A stretch of 64,000 nucleotides of DNA, from contig OY829326.1 in the NCBI GenBank assembly GCA_963691655.1, positions 151,008,505 to 151,072,504 of the forward strand, read 5' to 3'. This document shows positions 47,781 to 58,925 of the stretch, in pieces. Below the pieces are notes generated by a model. The model was not told the DNA's origin. It worked only from the letters and a program-made list of their open reading frames with translations, and did no database searches. The first letter of the stretch is position 1. Every line of letters begins with the position of its first letter. This stretch comes from Toxonevra muliebris. Taxonomy: Eukaryota; Arthropoda; Insecta; Diptera; Pallopteridae. Position numbers and translations under genes: made by a program.

Positions 47781-49120
47781 CAGGGGCGGATACAAGGGGG
47801 GGCAGGGGGGGGGGGGGGTGGCGCGAAAGGGGGAAATTTCCTTCCCCAAAAGATTTTCAAACACTTAAAAGTTTAATAACTGAAACAGGCAAAAAGCAGT
47901 GAACATAATTAGTTATTGTTGTTTTTAGTTATTACGATTTACTTTCAATTATAAGATTAATGAATAATCTTGCTCATTAAACCACATTAAACCAAATAAA
48001 CCTAAATACTCAGTGCCCTCACATATACCTATAAATTTCCTGGCAATATTCTCCAAAATATTCGAAATAGTAAATTGCTAATAATACAAAAAAATAAGAA
48101 TATAGTTCCGAATCACCAATCGTCACAAGCGAGGTACTCCTGAGCAATATCATCGCATAGTGAATATTGTCACTGACTTTCTGGAACGCAAAAAATATTG
48201 CTCTGCCATATTTTTGGACATTCAGGAAGCGTTCGAAAAAGTTTGACATCAAGGGCTGTTATACAAATTAAAAAATTTACTTCCAGCTCTATTTTATTTG
48301 GTCTTAAAGTCCTATCATTCTATGTCAAAAAAAATGATGAAACATCAGCCAAATGTTAAGTGAAAGCTGGAGTACTACAGGGCTGTGTTCTGAGTCCTGC
48401 TCTTTATTCGATTTTTACCTGCAAATTGACTGAAACTGATGGTGTTACTATAGCTACTTATCCAGACGATACTGACATTTTAGCGTTAAATCAATCTCCT
48501 ACAGAAGCTGCTAATCTAGTTCGGAAACAGATCGACGACGTTTAACAATGGTTATTTCGTGGATGAGTGCTTGACTGGAGTTCCATCTACCTCAGGTTCG
48601 ATTCCCAGATGGGGTTAAGTCCTTAAAAAATGTCCAAATGGATTGTTCTAATAAAATGGATCATTTTGGTGATTTAGTTCTTAAATACGTGACTCAAGTA
48701 CCAGTTCAACGGGCTCTATTCTCATGTAAAGAATTGAATCCGCCAAAAAAAAAAAACAAAATTATAGGTTCCGGTTGATATAAATAAAATGGGAAGAGAA
48801 AATTTGAATATTCTTAAAATTCTACTTATTCTCGATCCATTATAAAAAAATGTAAAACCGAAAACTGAATAAATGTATCCTATTGTTATATTTTCCACGA
48901 TCTTTTACCTTGAAAATAGATCATAGAAATTGCGAAATGCTCTGCTACAAAAACAGGGTTTCCCCGAAATGCGTAACGTACCAGTAAGTTTTCACATGCT
49001 ATACCTTTGAAATTGTTAGTCACCGAAGTAAAGTTTATGAATAAGCAAAAAAAAAAACGATACGCGAGAATTTTTTTTTCTTATTTCTCCCCCCAAAAAT
49101 GTTTCCTGTATCCGCCACTG
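47781..49120 (+). mobile_element. hAT-like TIR pair enclosing a dead reverse transcriptase
   Basis: Left tip CAGGGGCGGATACAAGGG, right tip the inverse of CAGTGGCGGATACAGG. These ends resemble those of hAT elements. The left tip continues into a G run of up to 14. The 8-bp flanks (TATATTAG and CAATTAGG) do not match, so the insertion or its ends may be altered. The interior holds a LINE reverse-transcriptase relic (48108-48545) and a SINE B-box-like GGTTCGATTCCC at about 48596. This is probably a nested composite. Confidence 0.6.
48108..48545 (+). pseudogene. Jockey-type reverse transcriptase relic
   Basis: The first block reads RGTPEQYHRIVNIV, then RKKYCSAIFLDIQEAFEKV, the FLDxxxAF motif with a catalytic Asp. 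A stop follows, then HQGLLYKLKN. After a frameshift, AGVLQGCVLSPALYSIFT (usually GVPQGSVLGP.LYSIFT) and ATYPDDTDILA occur. The catalytic YADD box has become YPDD. The order and wording fit the Jockey group of non-LTR retrotransposons. No endonuclease or 3' end recognised. Confidence 0.8.
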
Positions 49121-49124
49121 CAAT

Positions 49125-50690
49125 TAGGAATAGTCTTTATATTACGGGAACAAATCCGGCAGCTGCATTAAAACACAATTTAACCAGCTCACAAGGCAGC
49201 AACCATAAAAGAAGGAAAAATTGAGAAGAAGAAGATCTATAAAGGTTAGAGATCTGGACAACCCACTTAACCCTGCGATAACCGAAAACTTTTTAAACAT
49301 TCAAAGCCCGACAAGGTCCCCAGGGACCTTCTCTATTAATATACCATGTAATGCGTATAATTGTTTTTCTTTTTATCCTATATATTTGGTATAGTGTTCA
49401 CAGTATCGTGCCGATTTTAATCGCTTCTAAGCATCGCATTTATAGAAGTCACGTAGGCTGAGGCTCTTCGGTCAAATCGTATTGCAATATCGACTCGTTG
49501 AAAAGTCATAGAGCCCCTTAAAGTCCCATCCAAACCAGTGAGGGACTTTTTGAACAAACTGCATTAACTAGAGGTCTAAGGGAGGCCCCTAGATTTCCCC
49601 AAATAATACACAAGCATTAGCCTTACATATAGGAATGCTGCCTGATTTGCACATTAGATGCAAGCTTACAAACTCTTTACTGCTTCATCGAACACAGTTT
49701 GCATTACACTGCCTTCCCAGTAAAGTCGAAAAAATTTACTACCAATATAAACAGTTGTGCTTTGTTCCTTCCTTTACATTGAGATGGCCTTCGATAATAC
49801 TGTATTCGGTTCAATTTCGAGAGTTCTTGAAAATAAGGGTCTTGGCTCTCAAACCATTACCTGGGTGCAATGGTTTTTTGGTTTTGCCACAAACTAAACT
49901 TGTAGTTTCAATTTTCGCCATATTTGGCAAGCTATAATGGGAGAGTAGACGGTTTGATCTTCGAGAAATTTTTTTTAATTTGGTTTGTTGATATTGGATT
50001 TTTCAGAAAGTTAAATAATTTTGATTGGAATCCTTTAATCTTGGAATAAAAATGATTAATGAATGCAACTTATGACTTTAATACTTTTATTCATTTTTCA
50101 TCATGATGACATACTTTTTGGGTTAGCACAAAAAGTTGAATTTCAATTTTTGTCGAAAAAATCGAGGACCAATTTTCAAATTGAACAATTTCCTGAGAAC
50201 GGAAGATGCTTTTGGCATATTCCAATAAAGAAGGGTACCTTCAAAAATTGAGAAAAAATCCAGAAACATATTTCCACATATTTTCTAGATTTTCTATCCC
50301 GAGATTCGACTATTTTCAGTTTTGGTATTTTCCAAAATACTTCCAAACCTGGAACTTTCGGCATGATATCATATTTTTCAGATGTTTTTTACTCAACGGA
50401 CTAGCGTCAAGATTTTTTGAGTCTTTTTTAGTCTTTTAAATGACACCAAATTTGGTTGGTTTTGACATTATGAACTTTTTGAATTTTGTCTAAGATTGGC
50501 TGATTTTACAGAAAAAGTTTGTAAAGCTTTTAATATTTTCCCTTTCTTGATTTCTTTGACAAACATTTTTTTAGCCTGACTCTACAGAACAAAAATGAGA
50601 CAGAAAAGTAAAAAATGTTCTTCAGGAAAAATATTCCCAATACAATATTTTATTTATGTATTTAATTTTTACTTTTTAAATCATTAATTT
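49125..50690. other. Non-coding stretch; possible piggyBac-like end
   Basis: TTAACCCTGCGATAACCG at 49268-49285 starts with the TTAA target plus CCCT seen at piggyBac-type ends, followed by the palindrome GTCCCCAGGGAC (49317-49328). No matching right end was found, so I do not call an element. The frames at 49635-49937 and 50063-50440 match no family I know. Confidence 0.35.
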
Positions 50691-50930
50691 ACCTCATAAT
50701 GATGAAGCGGGATCGTTCTGCTATCCCGCCAAACTTTTTTTTAAGAAAGATTTTTTCGAAGAAGGATTTTTAGCATAATATTAGGCGTTAAAAAATGTTA
50801 CGTGTTTTGTAAAGTTTTTTTTTTCGTGTTTTTTTTTGTCTTTTGTTAATTAAGGACTATATTTTAGTTTAATTTAATTACTTGACTGAATGTTTTACAA
50901 ATAGTATTTACTATAAATAAATAAAAATCC

Positions 50931-50970
50931 CCTGAAGAAGGCCTAAAATTTGCGCCGAAACGTTGGGAAA
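50931..50970 (+). ncRNA. Hammerhead-ribozyme-like core (Penelope-type), probably degenerate
   Basis: CTGAAGA (50932-50938) fits the hammerhead CUGANGA box. GGC...GCC (50940-50942 and 50954-50956) can close a short stem II around an AU-rich loop, and GAAA (50957-50960) is the second conserved box. CGTTGGGA follows, where Penelope-like elements typically have CGTTGGT then the cleavage base. Such minimal hammerheads are known from Penelope-like retroelements. The expected closing U is G, which may weaken stem III. No Penelope reverse transcriptase is seen nearby. Confidence 0.5.
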
Positions 50971-51291
50971 AAAGTATGAAATAGTTAATTATTTACGTAT
51001 GAAAATTTCAACAAAAAAGCCTGTCATTATAAACTCGTTAACAATACATAAATTGATCTAATAGAAAACTTAAAAGGTTTCTATTTTTGCCAATCGATTG
51101 TTCTGTATGATCGTGCTAAAAACAAAAGTGTTATTTAAAAATACAGAGGAGAATATGTATTTTTTTACTGTTTAAAAAACCCCCTTAAGGTATGCACTAT
51201 TACCACCACTTTAATTACCGACCACTCTAATGTTAGATTATTTTGAATTACTTCATATATTCCACCTAATTCCAGTGGCGAGGTATATAAT

Positions 51292-51816
51292 ATGCATTAT
51301 TTAAATATATTTAATATCGTAGAACTCTGTAACCGTAATTGTAATGATTATCCTGTGATTTTGGGAGATTTTAATCTTGGGAATATCCAATGGATTTATT
51401 CTGATGATTTAAAACGCTTGATGCCTTCCAATCGAGTTAATGATTTGAAATCTGATTTCATTGATTCCATAATGTCACTGGGTCTGTTTCAATTGAATCA
51501 CATAAAAAACTCTTTAGCCAGAATTTTAGACCTAATATTTGTTTTTAACGATTGTGATGCCGTGTTATCTGAAACTGACTATCCAATACTTATAAATAGC
51601 ATTCACCATAAAGCTGTTGTTGTTAATATAAATGTTAAAATGCCTAAAGTTACTCCGATTGAAGTCGATGTTTTTAAATTTAATTTTGTAAAGGCCGATT
51701 ACGATGCAATTAATTCTTTTTTCTCTGATGTTAACTGGAGTGCTATTTTTACTAATAACCTGCTTCTTAATTATACCTCATTCATCGAGGTCATCAATAA
51801 AGAAAGCATTTGTTAA
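51292..51816 (+). pseudogene. LINE endonuclease domain, C-terminal part
   Basis: A 174-codon frame, with IFNIVELCNRN then DYPVILGDFNLGNIQW (the GDFN motif of LINE endonucleases) and later NSLARILDLIFV and NSIHHKAVVVN (in place of the usual SDH-type motif near the C terminus). The N-terminal catalytic region is missing because of 5' truncation. Near 51800 the frame is lost: the continuation towards the reverse transcriptase is in the next frame, where KKAFVKFATII.. is open. The ATG at 51292 is internal, not a real start. Confidence 0.85.
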
Positions 51817-53773
51817 ATTTGCGACAATTATTAAAGCTAAAAAGAGTAATAAGCCGTCTTGGTATAATAGTCGTTTGTCTAAACTCAAGAATTCACTTAA
51901 TAAAATGATGAAGAAATGCAAATCTAATTCGGCATTCCCCGAAGAGTTAACTCGCATTAGAAATGAGTATGAAACACTAAAAAAGTTCCTGTATAAGCAG
52001 CATTTATTGGAGATTGAATCTAATATTAAATCGAATTCGAAAGCCTTCAGGTCTTTCATTAATGAAAAAAGAAAGACGCAGGGGTATCCTAAAAGTATGA
52101 CTTATCTGGATACTACATCTGACTGTGAGAACCTTATATGTGATATGTTTGCATCGTTTTTCCAATCCAACTTTGTTAATGAAGGTGACGAATTGGACCC
52201 GATTTCGTTAAACTCGCCACCATATTGAGGCCCTTCTATTACCGATCTCGGTATTCTGAAACTTTCTGAGGAGGAGGTAGAGTTAGAGCTGCTTAAGCTT
52301 GATATAAAGAAAAACCCCGGTCCTGATAATATTCCACCACTTTTTCTTCAAAAGTGTGCTCACAATTTGGCCTTTCCGTTGACTAAAATATTTAATTTAT
52401 CATTAGCTAATGGGGATTTCCTAGCTGAGTGGAAAGAATCAGTTATTATCCCTATTCATAAATCTGGCTCTAGACATGATGTTGCTAACTATCGTCCAAT
52501 ATCGAAGCTGCCTCTAATCCCTAAAGTCTTTGAAGCCTTAGTGAAAAAAAGAATTTATGCTAACATTAAACATCAAATTTCTGAATTCCAACATGGATTT
52601 GTTAGTGGTAGATCCACAACAACCAATTTAACCCTCTTCTCTCATTATTTAAAAAATGAGATCGAGATGGGAAAACAGGTTGATGTAGTGTTCACTGACT
52701 TTGCCAAGGCCTTCGATAGAGTACAGCATAAGGTATTAATCAGAAAGCTTCAACTCATGGGCTTTCATTCCTCGATACTTAGGTGGTTGACAAACTACTT
52801 ACTTGAACGTAAACAATTTGTTCGATTGGGGAATAAGTGTTCAAAAATCATTTTAAATTACTCTGGGGTGCCGCAAGGTAGCCATCTTGGCCCGCTTTTG
52901 TTCGTCTTATTTATTAATGACCTTCCAAATTATATTCGGCATTCTAGATGTTTAATCTATGCTGATGATGTCAAAGTTTTTAAGGCAGTGTCCAGTGCTG
53001 AAGAATCCCGGTACCTTCAAGATGACATTGATAATATATACCAATGGTGCATTGTCAATAATCTCTTTTTTAATATTAGTAAATGCAACATTCTTACGTT
53101 TTCTATGAGTAATAATAATATAATGTATAACTATACCATAGAAAATACAGGTCTCACTCGTCTAGATTCAAAAAAAGACTTAGGCATAATTTTTGATAGT
53201 AAAATTAGTTTTGCTGATCACTACAATTATATAATTTTTAAGGCAAATGCCCTGATGGGCTTCACCCGTCGAAATTCTAACGATTTTAAGGACCCGTTCA
53301 CTCTAAAGACAATATATGTTTCATTGGTTAGATCGGTTGTGGAGTATGGTTGCATAATCTGGGATTCTGCTTATACTTGTCACAACCGGAGGGTTGAGAA
53401 AATTCAAAAAAGATTTACTCGATTTGCCATATCAAAGCTTAACTGGAACTTCAATCCATCGTATTCTAGCCGTTGTGCTCTCTTGGGCTTAAAACATTTG
53501 ATGACAAGAAGAAACTATTTTCTGGTATTATTCGCAAGGGATGTGCTCATGGGTCATATTGACTGTTCTCCCCTTCTTGCTCTTTTTAGCTTATATGCAC
53601 CGGAAAGGCCAATTAGGCAAAGGCAATTTTTCCACTTGGCATATCACAGAACCAATTATGGTCGTAGTGAAACTGTTCACAAGTCGTGTGTTAAATTTAA
53701 TAATATTTGCAATGTAATCGACCTCAGTGTGACAAGAGACGTTCTTAAGTCAAATTTAATGAATTTATTGTAG
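51800..53773 (+). pseudogene. LINE reverse transcriptase with one in-frame stop
   Basis: One reading frame runs from about 51704 to the TAG at 53773, interrupted only by TGA at 52226-52228. Before the stop: a Lys/Asn-rich linker (SNKPSWYNSRLSKLKNSL). After it: KKNPGPDNIPPLFL, then within the 468-codon frame from 52367 NYRPISKLPLIPKVFE (41-56), FTDFAKAFD with Asp111 (motif A), SGVPQGSHLGPLL (166-178) and YADD at 198-201 (motif C). The C-terminal half has SLVRSVVEYGCIIWDS, typical of these elements. Catalytic residues are intact; the stop and the upstream frameshift are the only obvious lesions, which suggests recent loss. Confidence 0.93.
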
Positions 53774-53909
53774 TAAGGTTTTCAGTTTTGTTTTATTAAT
53801 TGTTATAAGTTACTGCTTTAGTTTTAAGTTTATATTTTTTAACTGTAAGTAATCTGATAGAAATTGTTTCGACAGATTAATAATAAATAATAAATAAATA
53901 ATAGATATA

Positions 53910-55338
53910 TGAATGCTTTATTATATAGGAACTAAGAAAGTATTTAGTACAGTGTTATTCGCTTCAAAAAAGAGGAAAGAGAATACAATGTAAGTGCATT
54001 TAAATGCATCCTAATCCGAAAACTTCAAATGGTTATATAAATCAAATTTATTTCTTTTCACCCTGAATTACTAAAACTAAGTATTTTAATTAAATATATT
54101 TATTCAAAATAACTGCTAGTTCGCTTTGGTAAGTCTGCATAATGACACAATAATAATATGCATATATTTATACTATTCTAAATTATTTAAATCATTTTAT
54201 ATTAGTAAATAGAAATATTAGAATTTTTTCGATTTGTAAAATAACCAAAACCAAAGCATGGTGGATCATACAGCGCAATTGTTTTATTATGCCACATTAT
54301 GTTATTACCGATTTAAAATGTACTAACTACATTTTTATATTTATGGATATATTTATGTATATAGTGATAGAAATTTTATAATCAAATTGGTTCAAATGCG
54401 TGGCTTTAATATCAATTACCCAAAAATTATCTCTCCCTTATTCATTGCGGCTAAATGAAGCTGCGACTGCTACTGCAGATGCTTGCGCAATAACTTGATA
54501 AGTAAACAAAATCAATTTTATCTAAACCAGAATTGTAATAATAAATAAATCGTTTTTTTTTCATGTATTTTATGCATTATAAGCGGCTTATATTCATTAG
54601 CAAAAATAAAATACGGCACATGCACATACCTACTTAGATGGATGTTTTATTTAATTAAATATAGAATATGGCAATATTTAATGCATTTTGAGTGAGGTGC
54701 GCATCTAATGCGCTTCTTTTTGGAAGCAGATTTGTAGTTATTTCAGATCGTGAAGTAGACGAGTAAATGAAATTAAATTCACACTTGTTTCTTTGTTATA
54801 CACAAGTGCACGAAAAAGCAACACAAAATGCGATTGTATTGGAGTTAGAAAACTCAAAAGGGAAGATCTCGTATGCAGGGTACGCCATCTTTAATAGAGG
54901 TTGCAAATCCGCAGGCTTGTAAGGCCTAGAGCCTTAGCATAGCAAATTTGATAGTTTTTGATAAATCAAGTTAGCCTAATCTTCTTTTAGCAGAAACAGC
55001 AAATAAAATGTCGAAATCTTTGAGGTGTTCATAAAATAAAACCAATTTTTCGAACTTACACAGAACCATATAAAAAGGAATGAAAATTTGTTTTCAATGC
55101 GTTTGAATGCTACCATGGATGTATATCGGAATGCGCATACGCATCTCATAACCACTGGGTATATGAACATTTATGCTAGTATACGTGTATGCATGTATCT
55201 TCGGCTAGCTACTAAATAAATAAATCAATATTAATAGAAACTCGTTAAAATAGCGGGAAATGTAATTATTCACATTATTATTATTGTTGTAGTGTGTTTT
55301 ATTCGCATTTGTAAGCATGGGTGTTTGTGTGTAGTACA
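53910..55338. other. Non-coding stretch, nothing recognised
   Basis: AT-rich, with TATATG-type simple sequence. No gene or element ends found. Confidence 0.45.
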
Positions 55339-55340
55339 TA

Positions 55341-56174
55341 CCCAGCGGTAAATTGAAGTCCTACAATATCACAAATTAAATGCTTAACTGCAAGCACTTA
55401 AGTGCTCTAAAAGCACATAAGTTGCATATTAATTCTAACATTGTTTGTCCTAGGAGAGTAGCGCTTGTTAAGTGCAGTACTTTTAGCGCTAAACAAGTGC
55501 ACCAAAAGTCCGTTGGATAAGCACTTTCGCTTTTCCCGTTCACAACTTCGTGCTTACTTTTGTTGAGAAAGAGAGAAGAGAGAAAGAAGTATCGAGTAAC
55601 GATTCATGCGCTCTTAGTTCTTTATTGCTACCAGCTAGATCCCTAAAGTAAAATGCTGAGTAACGGAGCCCTATTAACTCTTTACTTTACTGCATCAACA
55701 GTTGCAGTCAGCAAGCAATTTTTGTTTTTAATTAGATTCAATTGAGAAAAAATTGTATTTGCAGCTGTACTGCTATGTGGAAAATAATGCGCAAATAAAT
55801 TTTTCCAGTTTTGAAAGCATTTTTACTTTTAAAGCATTATTTAATTATTAATATATATATATATTTTTCATAACTAATTGATTGATATTTGTTAAATATG
55901 CAAACTTACTTTTACGCGGTTTTCTACTATTGATTTCAATTGTCAAAAATTACAAGCATTAACACATTTCGCAGCTGCGTGAAAACTAACTCGTTTCGTT
56001 TCTCGCTCTGTCTATCGTTTGTAATGTTCCGTTAAATGATATTCGCTTTTATTGTTCCATTGAAAACTTCATTTGTTGCGCGCATGGTTCTCTGCAATTT
56101 TCGGTTGATATGGGGCACTCGCAAGCACTTTTTAAGCGTTTAATTTTGAAGCACTTGTCTTAAAAACCGCTGGG
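55341..56174. mobile_element. TIR element with GCACTT subterminal motifs
   Basis: The 834-bp element starts CCCAGCGGTAAATT, ends with the inverse of CCCAGCGGTTTTTAAGAC, and is flanked by TA (55339-55340 and 56175-56176). The inverted repeat is short (9-14 bp). Near both ends the motif AAGCACTT or AAGTGC occurs repeatedly (for example about 55395-55405, 55470-55500, 55526, 56125, 56150). No transposase frame. A TA duplication fits Tc1/mariner-related MITEs, but assignment is open. Confidence 0.65.
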
Positions 56175-56176
56175 TA

Positions 56177-56840
56177 TATTTGCACACATCACACACATAC
56201 CCAACACATGTATTTGCATCATATGTACATATATATTTTCTGGTCATTATGTGGGTATATATATAGCTAGTAGCGCTCATTATCACAGCAGGCAATTATA
56301 TAACAGTTGAATGAAACATTTTAATTGACATACCTGCATTAATTTAAGTAACAGTGTCCTCTCACCATTAACATTAATTTAATATACAATGATGATGATA
56401 GTTCCGGGTATTTTTTCAGCCATGATAAACTAAAATAAGGATGGGGCCTTGAATTTACCCAGAATTGATCTATAGGATTTATCATGGTATCAAATTCCAA
56501 TAAAATAGAGCTGATGGTGTTCATTACAAAGATATGTCCAGACTTTACTTTCCCACAAATCGAATTGTCATACGGTCTTGTTGCAAGCCACTTTTATAGA
56601 ACCAAATAGTTTTATTTGTACGTCATTACTTTGTAATGCCTAAATATCAGAGTTTCAAAATAAATATATTCAGAAAATGTCAAATTAAAATAATGTTAGA
56701 GAAATTCAGTGCTTATAAAGAGTTTTTCAATAGGGGCATGACCAATTTGTATTTAAATAAAACGCAAATAAAAAAGAGATATCGGGCTGAAATTTATTCT
56801 AGGTGTAGTACACATCTTACTTTTTAGCAACGTAGGCCAA
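56177..56840. other. Non-coding stretch, nothing recognised
   Basis: No gene recognised; TATATG simple sequence near 56220-56270. Confidence 0.4.
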
Positions 56841-56929
56841 AGCTTTGCACGCAAGCAAATGAGCGTAAGAAATTTCACACGTACAGAGGTCATTTCCATA
56901 GAAAGAGTGCTCAATCGCTCATTGTGTAT

Positions 56930-57325
56930 GTATAGGTGGCCACCGCTGCTTTTGAGTGAGGAATTCGATATCGCTCATATGTCTGCCGAGAGCACATTTG
57001 CAGCGATCGATTCTTTCGAATTAATTTTCCACCACTCCTCCACACAAATCAACCGGAACGTTAGCAAATTCGCGTTCGATATTGTTCCTAAGCTCCTCTA
57101 ACTTTACCCCATAAAACTATATCCAACGGCATTAAATGAGCAAGGTGGCAGTTCGACCCGACCATTTCCTTCAATAGATCAATTATTTGACCAACTCTGT
57201 GGAATGTTGTACCATCTTGTTCTAACCAGATATTATTCATGTCAAGTCTATCCAATTCTGGACAAAAAAATGCTGTCCAATAACACAGTGTTAAAAAATG
57301 ACTTTGTCAGTAAACAAAATATGTA
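56930..57325 (-). pseudogene. IS630/Tc1-type transposase relic, copy 2, C-terminal half
   Basis: Minus strand: FFCPELDRLDMNNIWLEQDG followed by TTFH, then VGQIIDLLKEM, LMPLDIVLWGKV and PVDLCGGVVENxF-like wording near the end. The QDG Asp corresponds to a catalytic residue of the DDE/D fold in this insect family. The PPRSxDxT stretch before PLDxxLWG has been lost or altered. The same family occurs at 34389. The N-terminal half lies at 57620-57850, on the other side of an inserted arm. Confidence 0.75.
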
Positions 57326-57328
57326 TTA

Positions 57329-57619
57329 CACGGTGCAACAGTAAAAAATACCTGGGAAGTGATACTATTTTTCTTATAGGTCTTGTCGAGTAAAACAAGA
57401 GTCTGTATGTGAAATTTTCCAAACACCCCCAAAATCTTGATTTACCGTTAAAAACCGGTTTACGTACCTTTCGCCTGTAACTTAGTTGATTATCAACAAA
57501 TCTGCAAGTTCTTACCGGTTTTAAAAAGAAGAAACTTTGACCTTTTGAATGCTATATATGTTTTTTAAGATAACTTGGGAAATCTGTGTGTATTTGTCCA
57601 GCAAACACATTTTTTTTCA
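57329..57619 (+). mobile_element. Single arm of the TTA-flanked long-TIR family
   Basis: After TTA (57326-57328) it starts CACGGTGCAACAGTAAAAAA and continues TACCTGGGAAGTGATACTA and so on, matching the arms of the element at 36086. It breaks off at about 57619 beside transposase sequence, without the opposite arm. It lies between the two halves of the transposase relic, so it inserted there and then lost its other side (or the host gene lost about 150 codons). Confidence 0.8.
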
Positions 57620-57850
57620 CGATCATGGGGCTTCACTTCTTGGGTTAATTTGATGTTGTAAAGGTGTAGGCCAAGATGCGAAATTCGCCACAATGTGGAA
57701 TGAGTGATTCCCAATTCCTTTGAACGGCATGGAATCGACTGATTTGGCTCATTTTGAACTGAACCACTTACGGCTGCGATATTTCCGGTACTTCGACTGC
57801 GTTGTCTCACTGGCACAGAGACATTCAATAGTGAATATGTTGACTTGAAT
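57620..57850 (-). pseudogene. IS630/Tc1-type transposase relic, copy 2, N-terminal half
   Basis: Minus strand: NVSVPVRQRSRSTGNIAAVS, SVQNEPNQSIPCRSKELGIT, STLWRISHLGLHLYNIKLTQ, EVKPHDR. This is the DNA-binding N-terminal region of the family at 34389. After EVKPHDR the frame runs into the inserted arm (KKCVCWTNTHRF is arm sequence). The far 5' end is cut by the LINE fragment that starts near 57866. Confidence 0.82.
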
Positions 57851-57865
57851 TTATCTACTATGGTC

Positions 57866-58465
57866 TAGTGGGACGATTATTGCGATCGAAAATTGGAGTA
57901 AGTGCTTTTAGGTATGTACTGGAGTATGCATCCGTTTTATGGAATCCTCATTATGCCATCCATATTAACCGTATTGAGCACGTACAAAAAAAATTTTTAA
58001 GATATGCCCTTTACTCCCTTAGATTTGAATTTCCTTTACCCTCATATAATGCTCGATGCTTGCTTATTAATTTAACATCTCTAGAGAGTCATAGAAATGT
58101 TTCTGCATTGATGCTAATTTTTGACATTGTTTGTGGTAAAATTGACTGTATTTATTTACTAGACTTAATAAATTTTAATGTGCCAGCTAGATGTTGGTGC
58201 CATGGCTATTTGTTTGCTATTTCTAAGAATGACCCTATTGTTTGGTCTCTTAACTTGTTTAATGAAATTTTGTCCTTGATTGACATTGATCTTTTTTTTC
58301 ACGTGCTGTCTTTCATAACGCCTTAATTAATTATTCCTAATTAGCTTTTATTGTATTTTGTATCTTTCATATCTTTAATTATATTACTTAAGTTAAAAAC
58401 TTTGTTGTCTAGTCTGTAAGGATATTATATAGTCCATTGACTTAAATAAATGAAATGAAATAAAG
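57866..58465 (+). pseudogene. 3' end of a second LINE, related to the one at 51180
   Basis: An open stretch of 152 codons (57868-58326) reads YVLEYASVLWNPHYAIHINR, VQKKFLRYALYSL, PSYNARCLLINLTSLESHRN and VCGKIDCIYLLDLINF. This is co-linear with the C-terminal part of the 51180 element (VVEYGCIIWDS, IQKRFTRFA, PSYSSRCALLGL, GHIDCSPLLALF) but clearly diverged, so it is a different family of the same group. 5'-truncated; ends with a TAAATAAATGAAATGAAATAAA tail in two short runs near 58444-58465. Confidence 0.88.
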
Positions 58466-58679
58466 TAGCGACAACCGACTCAGAATTTCGGTAGTAATTT
58501 TTAATAATTTCTAAACGTTGCTCATTTGTGATAAAAATATAAGCCTTTAGTGACGTTTTGACATAACCAGATCAAAAAAAAAATTTATAATTAAGTCATT
58601 TGAAAAAAAGAATAAAAAAATTAAAACGTTTTTCTATTCAGTTATTAATAAAATATTACTGTTTATTACATCAAAGACG

Positions 58680-58925
58680 ATGGCGTCGATAGTCTAGTGG
58701 GTAGTGCCTTAGACTTTCATCCTGGAGGTTCGGGTTCGATTCCCGTCTTCGTCTGGTGGTTAATTCTGATAACTTTTTAGAATAAAGTATGACACTATCA
58801 ATATGAAATGTATGCGAATTATAAGAAAGTATACAAGTACACACCTTGGTTGGTAATGGCAAAACCACCGAGCTGATAAAAAATTGCCACACCGCCGTTC
58901 GGAATCGGCGTGTTAATGTTTCACC
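58680..58925 (+). mobile_element. tRNA-derived SINE, copy D (best head)
   Basis: The head GGCGTCGATAGTCTAGTGGG, then GTAGTGC, has a tRNA-like A box, and GGGTTCGATTCCCG follows at 58732-58745 (B box). Body landmarks: GTTAATTCTGATAAC, TATAAGAAAGTATAC, GGTAATGGCAAAACCACC, and CACACCGCCGTTCGGAATCG. It could be mistaken for a tRNA gene, but the acceptor arms do not pair convincingly and the body is shared with other SINE copies. It lies between a LINE tail and a Tc1 relic. Confidence 0.8.

Larger units (their letters stand above)
51180..53905 (+). mobile_element. 5'-truncated non-LTR retrotransposon (LINE)
   Basis: The element contains part of an apurinic-type endonuclease, then a reverse transcriptase and a C-terminal region, with no RNase H recognised. 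It ends in a TAATAAATAA microsatellite-like tail at about 53877-53905. The 5' side begins inside the endonuclease (an upstream frame near 51250-51290 still reads YIPPNSSGEVYNMHY). The reverse transcriptase wording (SGVPQG.HLGPLLFVLFIND, YADD) fits the CR1/Jockey-related clades. I cannot fix the clade. No clear target-site duplication. Confidence 0.9.

Noticed and set aside
49268..49330. piggyBac-like left end (TTAACCCTG)
   Set aside because: No matching right end or second TTAA-flanked tip found; the motif is short.
57276..57290. CACAGTG palindrome as another tip of the TTA family
   Set aside because: It lies within sequence that still reads as the transposase relic, so it is probably coincidental.
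58680..58755. tRNA gene
   Set aside because: A and B boxes are present, but the acceptor arms do not pair and the following body is shared with other SINE copies.
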